Below, piece after piece: positions 14,598-21,589 of a DNA stretch of 41,455 nucleotides. The DNA comes from a virus. The number at the start of each line of letters is the position of its first letter. Within the stretch, counting starts at the first letter, position 1. The translations under genes were made by a program, and so were the position numbers. The notes under the pieces were generated by a model. The model did not search any database and was not told the origin of the DNA. It saw only the letters and a program-made list of their open reading frames with translations. The stretch is taken from IMG/VR virus record IMGVR_UViG_3300010392_000340, positions 1 to 41,455 of that record. One strand, 5' to 3'.

Positions 14598-14645
14598 AAG
14601 CCCCCGATCAGTACGGCAATACCTACCGGCCAGGTTGCAAAAGTT

Positions 14646-14840
14646 TCAGACTTCCAGAAAAACTTTGCATTGATCATCAGACTCGATGGCCTTTCTGATC
14701 AACACTTCTTTGGTCTTTGGGATCTTTTGATCTCGCAACCAAGCTTCAATGTTTCTGGTGGAATTTTCTCCAAGGATCTGTGCAATGTGCAGGAGTCCGG
14801 CCTTGTCCACGGCCTTTCTCAACAACTCAAGTGTGCTCAA
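14646..14840 (-). CDS. Small HTH-like regulator, 64 aa (TTG start)
   Basis: TTG at 14840 is preceded by TTGGAGG and a 6-nt spacer. The segment AGLLHIAQILGENSTRNIEAWLRDQKIP has the length and pattern of a Cro/CI-type helix-turn-helix, followed by a helix (TKEVLIRKAIES). Placed beside a divergent intergenic region and before the replication operon, it fits a Cro-like transcription switch. The family assignment is by pattern only. Confidence 0.6.
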   Translation of the reverse strand: MSTLELLRKAVDKAGLLHIAQILGENSTRNIEAWLRDQKIPKTKEVLIRKAIESDDQCKVFLEV

Positions 14841-15049
14841 CTTTTGCCTCCAATTTGTGCGTGTGTCATTTCAATGTGCAAAAAAATGTACAGTTTTTCA
14901 ATCAGTTTTTCTGACAATCTTTGTTTTTCGAGAAAACACAATCACTTTGTGCAGCGTGCGTGCAACCTGGAGCATTGTGCTTTCCAATTGGGATCTTCTC
15001 TGTAAAAATTTCAACAAGAAAAAAAACACACATCACCAGGAGGATGGCA
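14841..15049. promoter_or_regulatory. Divergent control region
   Basis: 209 bp between the HTH-like gene (leftward) and a coiled-coil gene (rightward). TTGTGC or ATGTGC occurs four times on the plus strand (14855, 14874, 14947, 14975) and a related TGTACA at 14887, possible operator half-sites. TTGCAC (14876-14881, minus strand) followed by ACAAAT is a plausible leftward promoter. The plus-strand promoter is unclear. Confidence 0.45.
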
Positions 15050-15502
15050 ATGGCAGGATCAAAAAAGAAAGCCAAAAAGGCCCGTAGATCATCGGGGGCA
15101 ACTGATGACCTTCAGAAAAAATTTGAAGAGCTCTCAGGGGCAAAAGAAGAGCTCGAAAAAACCAACAAAGACCTGGAAGCAGCGTTGCAACCATGGGAAG
15201 AGCTCAAAAACTTTGTGAAAGAGTACGCACCTGAAGAAAAACAAGATCTGCACCCTGCAGTTGTTTTGCTTGGGATCATGGAAAAACTCCAGGAAGACCA
15301 GGAAAAAGAAAGATCTTGGGTTGAAGATACAGATCAAGGCCAGGAAGATGGCCAGGCCCAGGGCCAGGATCTAATTGGTGAGCTCAGAGTTGAGATCCTG
15401 GATGAGTGCAAGAAAGTTGCAACCAATGAAGTTTCTCACTGCTACACCCTTGTGCAAAAGACCAGGGAGCTCATTGAGATTGAAAAAGAAAAAGCATCCT
15501 AA
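15050..15502 (+). CDS. Coiled-coil protein, 150 aa
   Basis: The start is the ATG at 15050, 6 nt after AGGAGG; an earlier ATG at 15044 touches the ribosome site. The N terminus is very basic (MAGSKKKAKKARR), then a charged coiled coil (LQKKFEELSGAKEELEKTNKDLEAAL), a short GQ-rich stretch made by GGCCAGG repeats, and a last helix. It could bind nucleic acid through the basic end. No family recognised. It stands alone on the plus strand between early and late regions, so it may have a regulatory role. Confidence 0.7.
   Translation: MAGSKKKAKKARRSSGATDDLQKKFEELSGAKEELEKTNKDLEAALQPWEELKNFVKEYAPEEKQDLHPAVVLLGIMEKLQEDQEKERSWVEDTDQGQEDGQAQGQDLIGELRVEILDECKKVATNEVSHCYTLVQKTRELIEIEKEKAS
15355..15371. 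repeat. Dispersed 17-mer GGCCCAGGGCCAGGATC (copy 3)
   Basis: Exact copy of 5133-5149 and 12201-12217, here in the sense strand of the coiled-coil gene, where it and two preceding GGCCAGG units encode a GQ-rich stretch. Confidence 0.7.
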
Positions 15503-15537
15503 AAAGAAAAGGGGCCATCCGGCCCCTTCCTTTTCTC
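15501..15537. terminator. Bidirectional terminator between convergent genes
   Basis: Stem AAGGGGCC (15509-15516)/GGCCCCTT (15521-15528) with loop ATCC. T-rich runs follow on both strands (CCTTTTCT rightward, TTTCTTTTT leftward). It ends the coiled-coil gene on one side and the leftward late operon on the other. Confidence 0.85.
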
Positions 15538-15554
15538 TGAGATCTTCATGATCT

Positions 15555-16238
15555 TCAACATCCAGAGCACTGGATCTCTTCAACATCCAACACACCTTGC
15601 AAGAGTGCTGGATCAAGATCCAGATCTTCAGTCCCAATCCTTATATATAAGTCAATGTCTTGATCATTTTTCACTTCCAAAAGTGCAACATCATCAGTGG
15701 AAAGAGTCACTTTCAAGTGCCCTTGCTCTTCACTGACAATCTCAATCCCACTTGCCTCTTCACCTTTTGTTTCTTCAGTCACCACAGGATCAACTGCAGA
15801 TCCAGTCAGAGTCAGGTCATGCTCAGAGATGATGAGCATTGGTTGCTCTCTCTTTGCATCAGATCCTGAAAAGGTGATCTCAAAGACACCACTTCCCTGG
15901 TCAACAACTGCAACACCACTGAGCTCATTGAGCGCATTGAGTGCTGTCTGGATCTCAGCTGCAGTTGAATCAAAGTCCAATTGGGATGTGATCTCTTCCT
16001 GAAATTTCAATTTAAAGTTTCCAGCATCAGCTGCTTTGAGATCAAGTTTCTGGACCTCATCAATACCAGTTGAGACTGGTGCGTACTTGGTGAGACAACC
16101 ACTTGCATGATTGATCTTCACCCTGATGATACTCCAGCCACTGACTGACTTTGGTTGTCCTTTCTCGTTTTGCACAAAAAGATCAAAAGTCTTTCTGCGG
16201 CCTTTTAAAATTTTTATTTTTCTTTCACTGCAACTCAT
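15555..16238 (-). CDS. Putative structural (baseplate/tail) protein, 227 aa
   Basis: The ATG follows GAGGTCATC. The middle contains a pattern common in phage structural beta domains: AGNFKLKFQEEITSQLDFDSTA, then IQTALNALNELSGVAVV, GVFEITFSGSDAKREQPML. The end repeats acidic DLDLDPALL and a final CSGC. Last gene of the late operon, after which the bidirectional terminator lies. Exact role unknown; tail-tip or fibre accessory is inferred from position. Confidence 0.55.
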   Translation of the reverse strand: MSCSERKIKILKGRRKTFDLFVQNEKGQPKSVSGWSIIRVKINHASGCLTKYAPVSTGIDEVQKLDLKAADAGNFKLKFQEEITSQLDFDSTAAEIQTALNALNELSGVAVVDQGSGVFEITFSGSDAKREQPMLIISEHDLTLTGSAVDPVVTEETKGEEASGIEIVSEEQGHLKVTLSTDDVALLEVKNDQDIDLYIRIGTEDLDLDPALLQGVLDVEEIQCSGC

Positions 16239-16720
16239 GATGACCTCACTGTTGATTGGTTGTCTTGTGTTTTTGCATTGCTCAGATCATCCTGGACACC
16301 AGTGCCCAGATCATCATCTTGGATCTTGATTGTACCAGGGCCAGGATCTGAGATCTTGATGTTGGCCTGGTTTTGTCTTGCTTTGGTGATCAATCTGTCT
16401 GGTGTGTTGACCACAATCACATCTCCAGATCCACCAGCTGCTCTGTTGATTGTTTCAGTCACCTGGCAATAGTCATCACTTTCAATTGTGAGACCTGGAT
16501 TGGTGAAAACCTTATAGGTCACAGTGAGAAAAGCCTCATCAGGCATGGTGAGTGAGTCGTCAAAGTATCGACCATCACCCTCATCTGTGAGTTGCTTTGG
16601 TGATCCTGTGATGTTGGATCTGTTGGGCCTTAATACTTCGGCCTGCACGTACAATGTTGTGCCTTCAGGACACTCCAACTGTGCAACCAAAGGGATCTTT
16701 TCACCAGGTACAACATTCAT
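16235..16720 (-). CDS. Putative structural protein, 161 aa
   Basis: ATG at 16720 overlaps the stop of the membrane protein gene as ATGA. The N-terminal 100 residues are beta-rich (KIPLVAQLECPEGTTLYVQAEVL, FLTVTYKVFTNPG), like an immunoglobulin-type or BppU-like baseplate domain. The C-terminal part has low complexity (GPGTIKIQDDDLGTGVQDDLS). No named family. Confidence 0.5.
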   Translation of the reverse strand: MNVVPGEKIPLVAQLECPEGTTLYVQAEVLRPNRSNITGSPKQLTDEGDGRYFDDSLTMPDEAFLTVTYKVFTNPGLTIESDDYCQVTETINRAAGGSGDVIVVNTPDRLITKARQNQANIKISDPGPGTIKIQDDDLGTGVQDDLSNAKTQDNQSTVRSS

Positions 16721-16959
16721 GATTTTTTCAAACCTTTCTGGATCTTTTCCAAAGTTGGTGTGATTGTGATTGGCCAAAACAGATGGCCCATTGTGAAACC
16801 AAAGGCAAAAGTGATTGCTGGATACTTGTGCCCCCACACTCTCAAAAGATGTGAGATACTTGCTTCAGTACCACCTTCAGCAATTGCCCATACATCATAC
16901 AATGCAATTGCAACAATCATTGCCATGGTGAAGATCACTGTGATTTTTTTTGCTTTCAT
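16717..16959 (-). CDS. Small two-segment membrane protein, possible holin
   Basis: 80 aa with two hydrophobic segments (about 6-25, TVIFTMAMIVAIALYDVWAI, and about 45-65, YPAITFAFGFTMGHLFWPI) joined by a polar loop and ending in a basic tail, typical of class II holin topology. A conserved-looking GGTEASISH loop and FxxGFxMGHLFWP end recur in small phage membrane proteins of unassigned role. It lies far from the amidase, so the holin role is only inferred. Confidence 0.55.
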   Translation of the reverse strand: MKAKKITVIFTMAMIVAIALYDVWAIAEGGTEASISHLLRVWGHKYPAITFAFGFTMGHLFWPITITPTLEKIQKGLKKS

Positions 16960-16968
16960 TTTTTTCTC

Positions 16969-17880
16969 CTATGACTCATCAACAAACTCATTGGAAAGAT
17001 ACTGAAGGATTGAAGCACCACCAAGTGTTGCTGGTTTTTCATTCAACCATGGATCTGTTGCAGGTATTGGATCTGGTGTTGCTCCAGAATCACCATTGGC
17101 AGCAATCTCCAGGGCAACAACAACAACCTTTCTTCCAAAGTTGGGATCTTGTGGATCTGTCACTGTTGATGAGCTTTTCCTGAAGTTGTCAAACTCATCC
17201 TCAAAGCGATCCATGAAGTCTCTTCCCATGAAGAGCACTGTTGTTTCTGGTAGATTGTGAGGTGCTGCCATCAATGCCTCTTTCATGAAGGCAAAAGTTG
17301 GAAGCTGAACAGTGTTGACAATGTTTCCACGTCTTCTCAATCCCTCTTCAATCATTGCAAGTGGTGAGTTGTAATACACCTTTGTTGTGACTTTTTTGTC
17401 AGGATGATCACTCTCATCATTGTTGATCCATGTCCTGGTTGTGGTCCTGGTCAATGGAAAACCAAAAGAGTCTCTTGTGTACGCCATCTCAACCTTGAGC
17501 ACCTCATCGGTGCAGGCAAGATCCCTACACCAATACACTTTTTGGAGCTCTCCCCTCAAAAAGGTACGCTTGGGAAAAAGATCCTCATGAAGCTCAACTC
17601 TGTAGTCAATCTCCCTGACATCCTGCTTTTGCACATATGTCATGGAAAAGATCTTTGGTGTTTTTTCCCAGGTATTATCCTCATCAACAAAGTTGAGAAG
17701 AAAAGTGAATCTAAAATAAGTTTCATCAGCACTGTCAAAAGTGTCTGAAAAATAAAATTCTGTTATATTTTCAAAGGCAGTCAGGCCATGTGCCATTGGT
17801 CCCAATTGAGGATCTTCTCTGATCTCACGCTCAAGTCTAATTGGGAAAGAGTATGTTGAAGAAACTGAAACCGTCTTCAA
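16969..17880 (-). CDS. Hypothetical late protein, 303 aa (TTG start)
   Basis: GGAGG then ATCAA then TTG at 17880, and the TTG overlaps the preceding stop (TTGA), which supports this start over upstream TTG codons. The protein is beta-rich at the start (YSFPIRLEREI, FYFSDTFDSADETYFRFTFLLNFVDE) and has a helical C-terminal half. No family recognised. It follows fibre genes in the late operon, so it is likely a virion or tail-tip component. Confidence 0.6.
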   Translation of the reverse strand: MKTVSVSSTYSFPIRLEREIREDPQLGPMAHGLTAFENITEFYFSDTFDSADETYFRFTFLLNFVDEDNTWEKTPKIFSMTYVQKQDVREIDYRVELHEDLFPKRTFLRGELQKVYWCRDLACTDEVLKVEMAYTRDSFGFPLTRTTTRTWINNDESDHPDKKVTTKVYYNSPLAMIEEGLRRRGNIVNTVQLPTFAFMKEALMAAPHNLPETTVLFMGRDFMDRFEDEFDNFRKSSSTVTDPQDPNFGRKVVVVALEIAANGDSGATPDPIPATDPWLNEKPATLGGASILQYLSNEFVDES

Positions 17881-18371
17881 TTGATCCTCCAACAATCTAT
17901 CCTGATCTCTGTGAGTTGGGCCAGGCCGTTTCCTGATGTCTTTTGCACCACTATCTCAAGTGTGAGATCTCCCTGTGCAGGGTGATCAATGTTTCCAGAA
18001 AAACCATTGATTGAGTTGAGATTGGTGCCCATCTGCTCAAAGTCCTTCAGTACATCTGTGCCATTAAACAAAACTTCAGCAAGTGAGTTGGTGTTTGCCT
18101 TTGAGTTGGTGTGCACCCATGACCATGATCCACGATAGGTGCCAGCTGGTGCATTGGGGATCACAACTGAAATTGCAGTCACTGGTGAAGTTGATCCTGT
18201 TGAAAAGGATGCAACCTCATTGTAGCCATAGTTTTTCCCAAAGTTTCTATTGGCAAGCTCAGTGAGTGCAGCTTGCACAGTAGCACCAACAATGTCAGTG
18301 CCACTGTTTACATACTCAACAAGACTGGCAAGTCTGTTGAAGCACCACTTTGAGAAGTCAAGCTTTGCCAT
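17877..18371 (-). CDS. Putative tail fibre/tip protein, 164 aa
   Basis: Begins MAKLDFSKWCFNRLASLVEYVN and continues with VGATVQAALTELANR, a pattern common near the start of phage fibre-associated proteins. It then has a beta-rich C-terminal domain (ISVVIPNAPAGTYRGSWSWVHT, LTLEIVVQKTSGNG) like a receptor- or trimer-binding jelly-roll. Sits directly after the fibre gene 18383-19495. Role inferred. Confidence 0.55.
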   Translation of the reverse strand: MAKLDFSKWCFNRLASLVEYVNSGTDIVGATVQAALTELANRNFGKNYGYNEVASFSTGSTSPVTAISVVIPNAPAGTYRGSWSWVHTNSKANTNSLAEVLFNGTDVLKDFEQMGTNLNSINGFSGNIDHPAQGDLTLEIVVQKTSGNGLAQLTEIRIDCWRIN

Positions 18372-18382
18372 CGGTTCCCTTT

Positions 18383-19495
18383 CTAATAATCGAGTGACTC
18401 GAAACGTATATCAAGCACATCACCATTGACCAGGATACTTGAAAGATCTCCAGCAAAAGTGATCCTTGTTTTTGAGGATGCCCCTCCCTGGTAAGATGCA
18501 GTCCAATCAACCGTCTTCTTTTGCTTGATCCCAAAACGTGGGAACACAACTTCAGAGTCTTGATTGGCAACCTTTGAAAGATCAACGTACCCATTGGAGA
18601 TGTCTGTTGTATTGAGAGTGAAACTTTCTTCAAAAGTTTTTCTTCCAACTACAGCACCACCCTTGATGTCAGTTGTGCCTGTCACCAGGTCACTGTCAAC
18701 AATCACAACCAATTGGTTGCCTGAAAAACCAAGGCCATCACCATTGTCAACTGAGAGTGTCTGACCTGACTTCAAAAGACCAGCACCAGCAACAATCACT
18801 TCACCCAATTGGGCAAAAGAAAGCGCATCAGTCCCAAGGATCAATGGCCCTTGTGGATCTGTATCAGATGACTTTGAAGTCAAGATGTATCCAAGTGAAG
18901 CGTTTTCAGATCCTTCACTCACTTTAAAAAACATCCCTTGAGTCACAAGAGTTGGATCACCAGCTGAGTTGTCAGCATCAGATGTCCTGGTCAGTATCCA
19001 TGGATTAGATCCATCACCAAGTTGAGTGACCTCATAGATCCCATTGGTCAATTGAGAAGACTCATTCTTCACACCAATGCGATCACCAACAGAAAGAGCA
19101 ACACCATCTTGAGATGGAAGAGCACCGTTTGATGATGCAGTCAGTGTTGCACCATCTCCAGCTGTGCCGTTGTTGTACACTGAAGCTGGAAGAGCAGCGG
19201 TTGTTGCAACTCGCACTGACTCTTTGGGATCTCGAAGACCTGCCATGAAGTTTTCCAGGAAAGCTTTGGTGACAGCATCTTGAGGATCTGCAGGATCGGC
19301 CAGGTTGGTGATCTTGTTTCCTTCCATCGAGACTTCACGCAAAAGCTCCAGGATGTCTGTTGCTGAAAGTTTCAGCAATCCAATATTGGCACTGTCTCCA
19401 GAATTGCGTGCTTCCAAGGGAAGGTTGTTGCGCAAAAGTATCTGCAGATCTGTGATTGTTTTGTCTTGAATAAATTTCCCAAGCAATCTTGACAT
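18383..19495 (-). CDS. Tail fibre protein, 370 aa
   Basis: Start ATG after AGGAG. The N-terminal part (MEGNKITNLADPADPQDAVTKAFLE) is the fibre motif in which each unit links to trimer formation. The middle VRVATTAALPASVYNNGTAGDGATLTA...GDRIGVKNESSQLTNGIYEVTQLGDGSNPWILTR is a well-known phage tail-fibre domain. The C terminus is a beta-rich knob. It should bind the host surface or connect to the baseplate. Confidence 0.8.
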   Translation of the reverse strand: MSRLLGKFIQDKTITDLQILLRNNLPLEARNSGDSANIGLLKLSATDILELLREVSMEGNKITNLADPADPQDAVTKAFLENFMAGLRDPKESVRVATTAALPASVYNNGTAGDGATLTASSNGALPSQDGVALSVGDRIGVKNESSQLTNGIYEVTQLGDGSNPWILTRTSDADNSAGDPTLVTQGMFFKVSEGSENASLGYILTSKSSDTDPQGPLILGTDALSFAQLGEVIVAGAGLLKSGQTLSVDNGDGLGFSGNQLVVIVDSDLVTGTTDIKGGAVVGRKTFEESFTLNTTDISNGYVDLSKVANQDSEVVFPRFGIKQKKTVDWTASYQGGASSKTRITFAGDLSSILVNGDVLDIRFESLDY

Positions 19496-19508
19496 GATTT
19501 TTCTCCTA

Positions 19509-19769
19509 TTAATAAGTGATGATTAGATGATCACCGTTTTCAAGTATCGTTTCCAGGCCGTATCCATCCCAGGAAACAACCTGGCCTGTGACAATGTAGT
19601 CAACATTGATCCTTTGCACAGGACCATTGGGGCAATCCACAACAACATTGTTGGGATCTGTTGGGATCTCAGAAAGCGTGACCTGCTTTGCAGTGGCCTG
19701 GGAAGAGTTGATTGTGTATCTGTCAACAAGTCTTCCACCACCTTTCCTTTTTCTTGGGATCAGGGCCAA
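19509..19769 (-). CDS. Small beta-rich structural protein, 86 aa (TTG start)
   Basis: The start is TTG at 19769, 6 nt after GGAGG. The C-terminal 50 residues (NNVVVDCPNGPVQRINVDYIVTGQVVSWDGYGLETILENGDHLIITY) match a small beta domain frequently found near fibre or head-decoration genes in marine phages. Likely a virion or fibre accessory protein. Confidence 0.6.
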   Translation of the reverse strand: MALIPRKRKGGGRLVDRYTINSSQATAKQVTLSEIPTDPNNVVVDCPNGPVQRINVDYIVTGQVVSWDGYGLETILENGDHLIITY

Positions 19770-19781
19770 CTGATGCCTCCC

Positions 19782-20141
19782 CTATCTTGTACGCTTTGAG
19801 CGTCTTTTCTTTGGTTTTTTTGCAATTTTTTTTCTCACCTCTTCTTTGAAGTCAGAAAGATCACCGTAGTCTTTGGGAAGATACCCAATCACTTTTTGAC
19901 AGTCAGAGACATCTGACTCTTCAGGATCTGAAACAGCACCAAGAAAGTCTTTGGTGTGTCTGTACATCCTGGTGAAGCAAGCTGACTCATCTTCATTGAT
20001 GTATCTGCGGCCTGTTTCTGGATCTGTATCCAGCACCAGGTTGATCTGTCTTTGTGGAAGATCTCGGATCTCAGGGCCCTTGCAACTAAGGCAAGTTACC
20101 AAAAGAGTCACGCACATCATCTTTGCTTTGAGCAGCTTCAT
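19782..20141 (-). CDS. Putative lipoprotein, possible outer spanin
   Basis: 119 aa. Starts MKLLKAKMMCVTLLVTCLSCKGP: a basic start, hydrophobic stretch and Cys residues that could serve as a lipobox (LVTC or LSC). The mature part is charged with a strongly basic end (KKIAKKPKKRRSKRTR). Its 5' end overlaps the 3' end of the gene 20086-20286 in another frame, as in Rz/Rz1 pairs. A spanin role is inferred from layout only, and the upstream partner lacks a clear single membrane span. Confidence 0.5.
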   Translation of the reverse strand: MKLLKAKMMCVTLLVTCLSCKGPEIRDLPQRQINLVLDTDPETGRRYINEDESACFTRMYRHTKDFLGAVSDPEESDVSDCQKVIGYLPKDYGDLSDFKEEVRKKIAKKPKKRRSKRTR

Positions 20142-20286
20142 TTTTTTCAACCTTTTTCTTGGTTTCTTTTTTTCTTTTTATTTTTTCAACAGAGTTTTTG
20201 CCCCAATCAAAAAGGGCCTTTGCCAGGTCAATCAGCAAAGGCTTCACAACATATGTCATCAAAGCTTTTAAAATTGTTGCACCCAT
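20086..20286 (-). CDS. Small amphipathic/membrane protein, 66 aa
   Basis: ATG after GGAGGGCCTCG. The first 28 residues (GATILKALMTYVVKPLLIDL) form a hydrophobic or amphipathic helix; the rest is a highly charged coil (KIKRKKETKKKVEKNE). Small proteins of this build occur in phage lysis regions. It overlaps the lipoprotein gene by 56 bp. Function not proven. Confidence 0.5.
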   Translation of the reverse strand: MGATILKALMTYVVKPLLIDLAKALFDWGKNSVEKIKRKKETKKKVEKNEAAQSKDDVRDSFGNLP

Positions 20287-20318
20287 CGAGGCCCTCCTGG
20301 TTTTTTTCTCTTTGGGAT

Positions 20319-20561
20319 CTAGCCCTCTTCACCGTCAATCTTGTCAACAAGCTTGTCCAGTGCCTCTTCAACTTTCCCTTTCACAGCACTCCAGATCATG
20401 TCATCATACTTGTTTTCACTTTCTTCAATGACTGCACCAACAATGTCCAGTGCAAGATCCACAAGCTTTTCAGCTGCGTCTTCAGCAAGATCCAGGCCTC
20501 TTGCTTTGGCCATGTCCAAAACTTTTGATTTAAAGTCTTGTTTCAATTTTTTTTCTGTCAT
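20319..20561 (-). CDS. Hypothetical helical protein, 80 aa
   Basis: The ATG at 20561 follows GGAGATAAAA. All-helical, acidic, alternating (AEKLVDLALDIVGAVIEESENKYDD, VEEALDKLVDKIDGEEG) without a membrane span. Lies in the possible lysis block between the XhlA-like and amphipathic genes. No family recognised. Confidence 0.6.
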   Translation of the reverse strand: MTEKKLKQDFKSKVLDMAKARGLDLAEDAAEKLVDLALDIVGAVIEESENKYDDMIWSAVKGKVEEALDKLVDKIDGEEG

Positions 20562-20592
20562 TTTTATCTCCAAGCCTTCGGGCACCATTGCC

Positions 20593-20808
20593 CTATAGTC
20601 CAATTTTTTTCACAAAGTATTCTTTGGCAGTCACAATCATGGCAATCACAATCAGGGCCTGGCCCTTGAAGATTAGAAACTTTCTGTCAAGCTTGTCATG
20701 TTTTGCATCAATGTGATCCAACTTTTCCAAAACGTGCATCTTGAAGTTTTGATCATTGTTGGGATGAGCAAGTGCTTTGTGTACAGCTTTCTTCTCTTCT
20801 TTTGCCAT
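20593..20808 (-). CDS. Membrane-anchored coiled-coil protein (XhlA/holin-accessory-like)
   Basis: 71 aa. A helical coil VLEKLDHIDAKHDKLDRKF is followed by a single hydrophobic segment near the C terminus (ALIVIAMIVTAKEYFV), the layout of hemolysin XhlA-type proteins that sit beside holins. Start ATG at 20808 keeps GGAGGT-4 nt-ATG. Part of the possible lysis block. Confidence 0.55.
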   Translation of the reverse strand: MAKEEKKAVHKALAHPNNDQNFKMHVLEKLDHIDAKHDKLDRKFLIFKGQALIVIAMIVTAKEYFVKKIGL

Positions 20809-20823
20809 CATAACCTCCAAGTA

Positions 20824-21576
20824 TCAGTTGACGCAACCATCCAACTCAGCAACAAGAGCAGTCTTGTCACCGCTTGTCACAAGACTTCCATCTGGAGTCA
20901 CGGCCAGGATCTCTGACCTGGCTGTTGAAAGTGATCCAGCATCCAAAAGCTGAATGATGTCACTATAGGTCTGCACCAATTGTTTTTTCTGACCATTGGA
21001 AAGAGACTTTGAAGCGTTTTGCACAAGCATCCTGGCCTTCACCCTGGCACCACACTTTGAAGCTTTCAAAGCGGCCTGGATTGCTGCCTCATCTGCAGCT
21101 TTTGCTGCACGTGAAGACTCCCAAGCATCTCTTTTTGATTGGGAAAACCTTAAAGCCTTTAGGCCTGTTGGCACCATCACGTACCCTAGCTGCTTTGTAC
21201 AATAGACCTCATTGGGTGAAAGTGTGAAAAAAGAGCTGAAACCTGTTGCGTGATTGGTACAGACTTTTGCAGCAAGCTTTGCTTGACAGTCGGCCTCATC
21301 ATCACAACTTTCCACATCTTCTTTTGCAGCAAAGATCGGTTGATCAAAGTCTGGTGCTTCACCATCTACCTTTTCAACCTCATGCCAATCAACTCCCTTT
21401 GGTCTGCAGATACATTGCTCACCTGGTTTTTCACTGCAACTCACAGATCCAGCACCGGATGTGAGTGCAATTGCTTTGTCAATTTCACTTTCTGGCAAGC
21501 AGATCTGCTGCTCCTCGGCCTGGCCCAGTGTTGATAAAAATAAAAATAAAAATAAAAATTTAAAAACATATTTCAT
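20824..21576 (-). CDS. Secreted cysteine-rich protein, 250 aa
   Basis: MKYVFKFLFLFLFLSTLGQA is a clear signal peptide (predicted cut after GQA). The mature part has about a dozen Cys, many in pairs (CSEKPGEQCIC, CDDEADCQ), so disulfide bonds in the periplasm are likely, and a helical C-terminal half. The signal core is encoded by a perfect TTTTTA hexamer repeat (about 21535-21560). No family recognised. It follows a second secreted, fibre-like protein. A phage-encoded periplasmic or surface factor is inferred. Confidence 0.65.
   Translation of the reverse strand: MKYVFKFLFLFLFLSTLGQAEEQQICLPESEIDKAIALTSGAGSVSCSEKPGEQCICRPKGVDWHEVEKVDGEAPDFDQPIFAAKEDVESCDDEADCQAKLAAKVCTNHATGFSSFFTLSPNEVYCTKQLGYVMVPTGLKALRFSQSKRDAWESSRAAKAADEAAIQAALKASKCGARVKARMLVQNASKSLSNGQKKQLVQTYSDIIQLLDAGSLSTARSEILAVTPDGSLVTSGDKTALVAELDGCVN
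21535..21562. repeat. Hexanucleotide tandem repeat in signal-peptide codons
   Basis: TAAAAA is repeated about four times in a row (plus strand), giving Phe-Leu repeats in the signal core of the gene above. The unit is 6 bp, so unit changes stay in frame and alter only the length of the hydrophobic core. Confidence 0.6.
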
Positions 21577-21589
21577 GGTCCCCCCTTTT

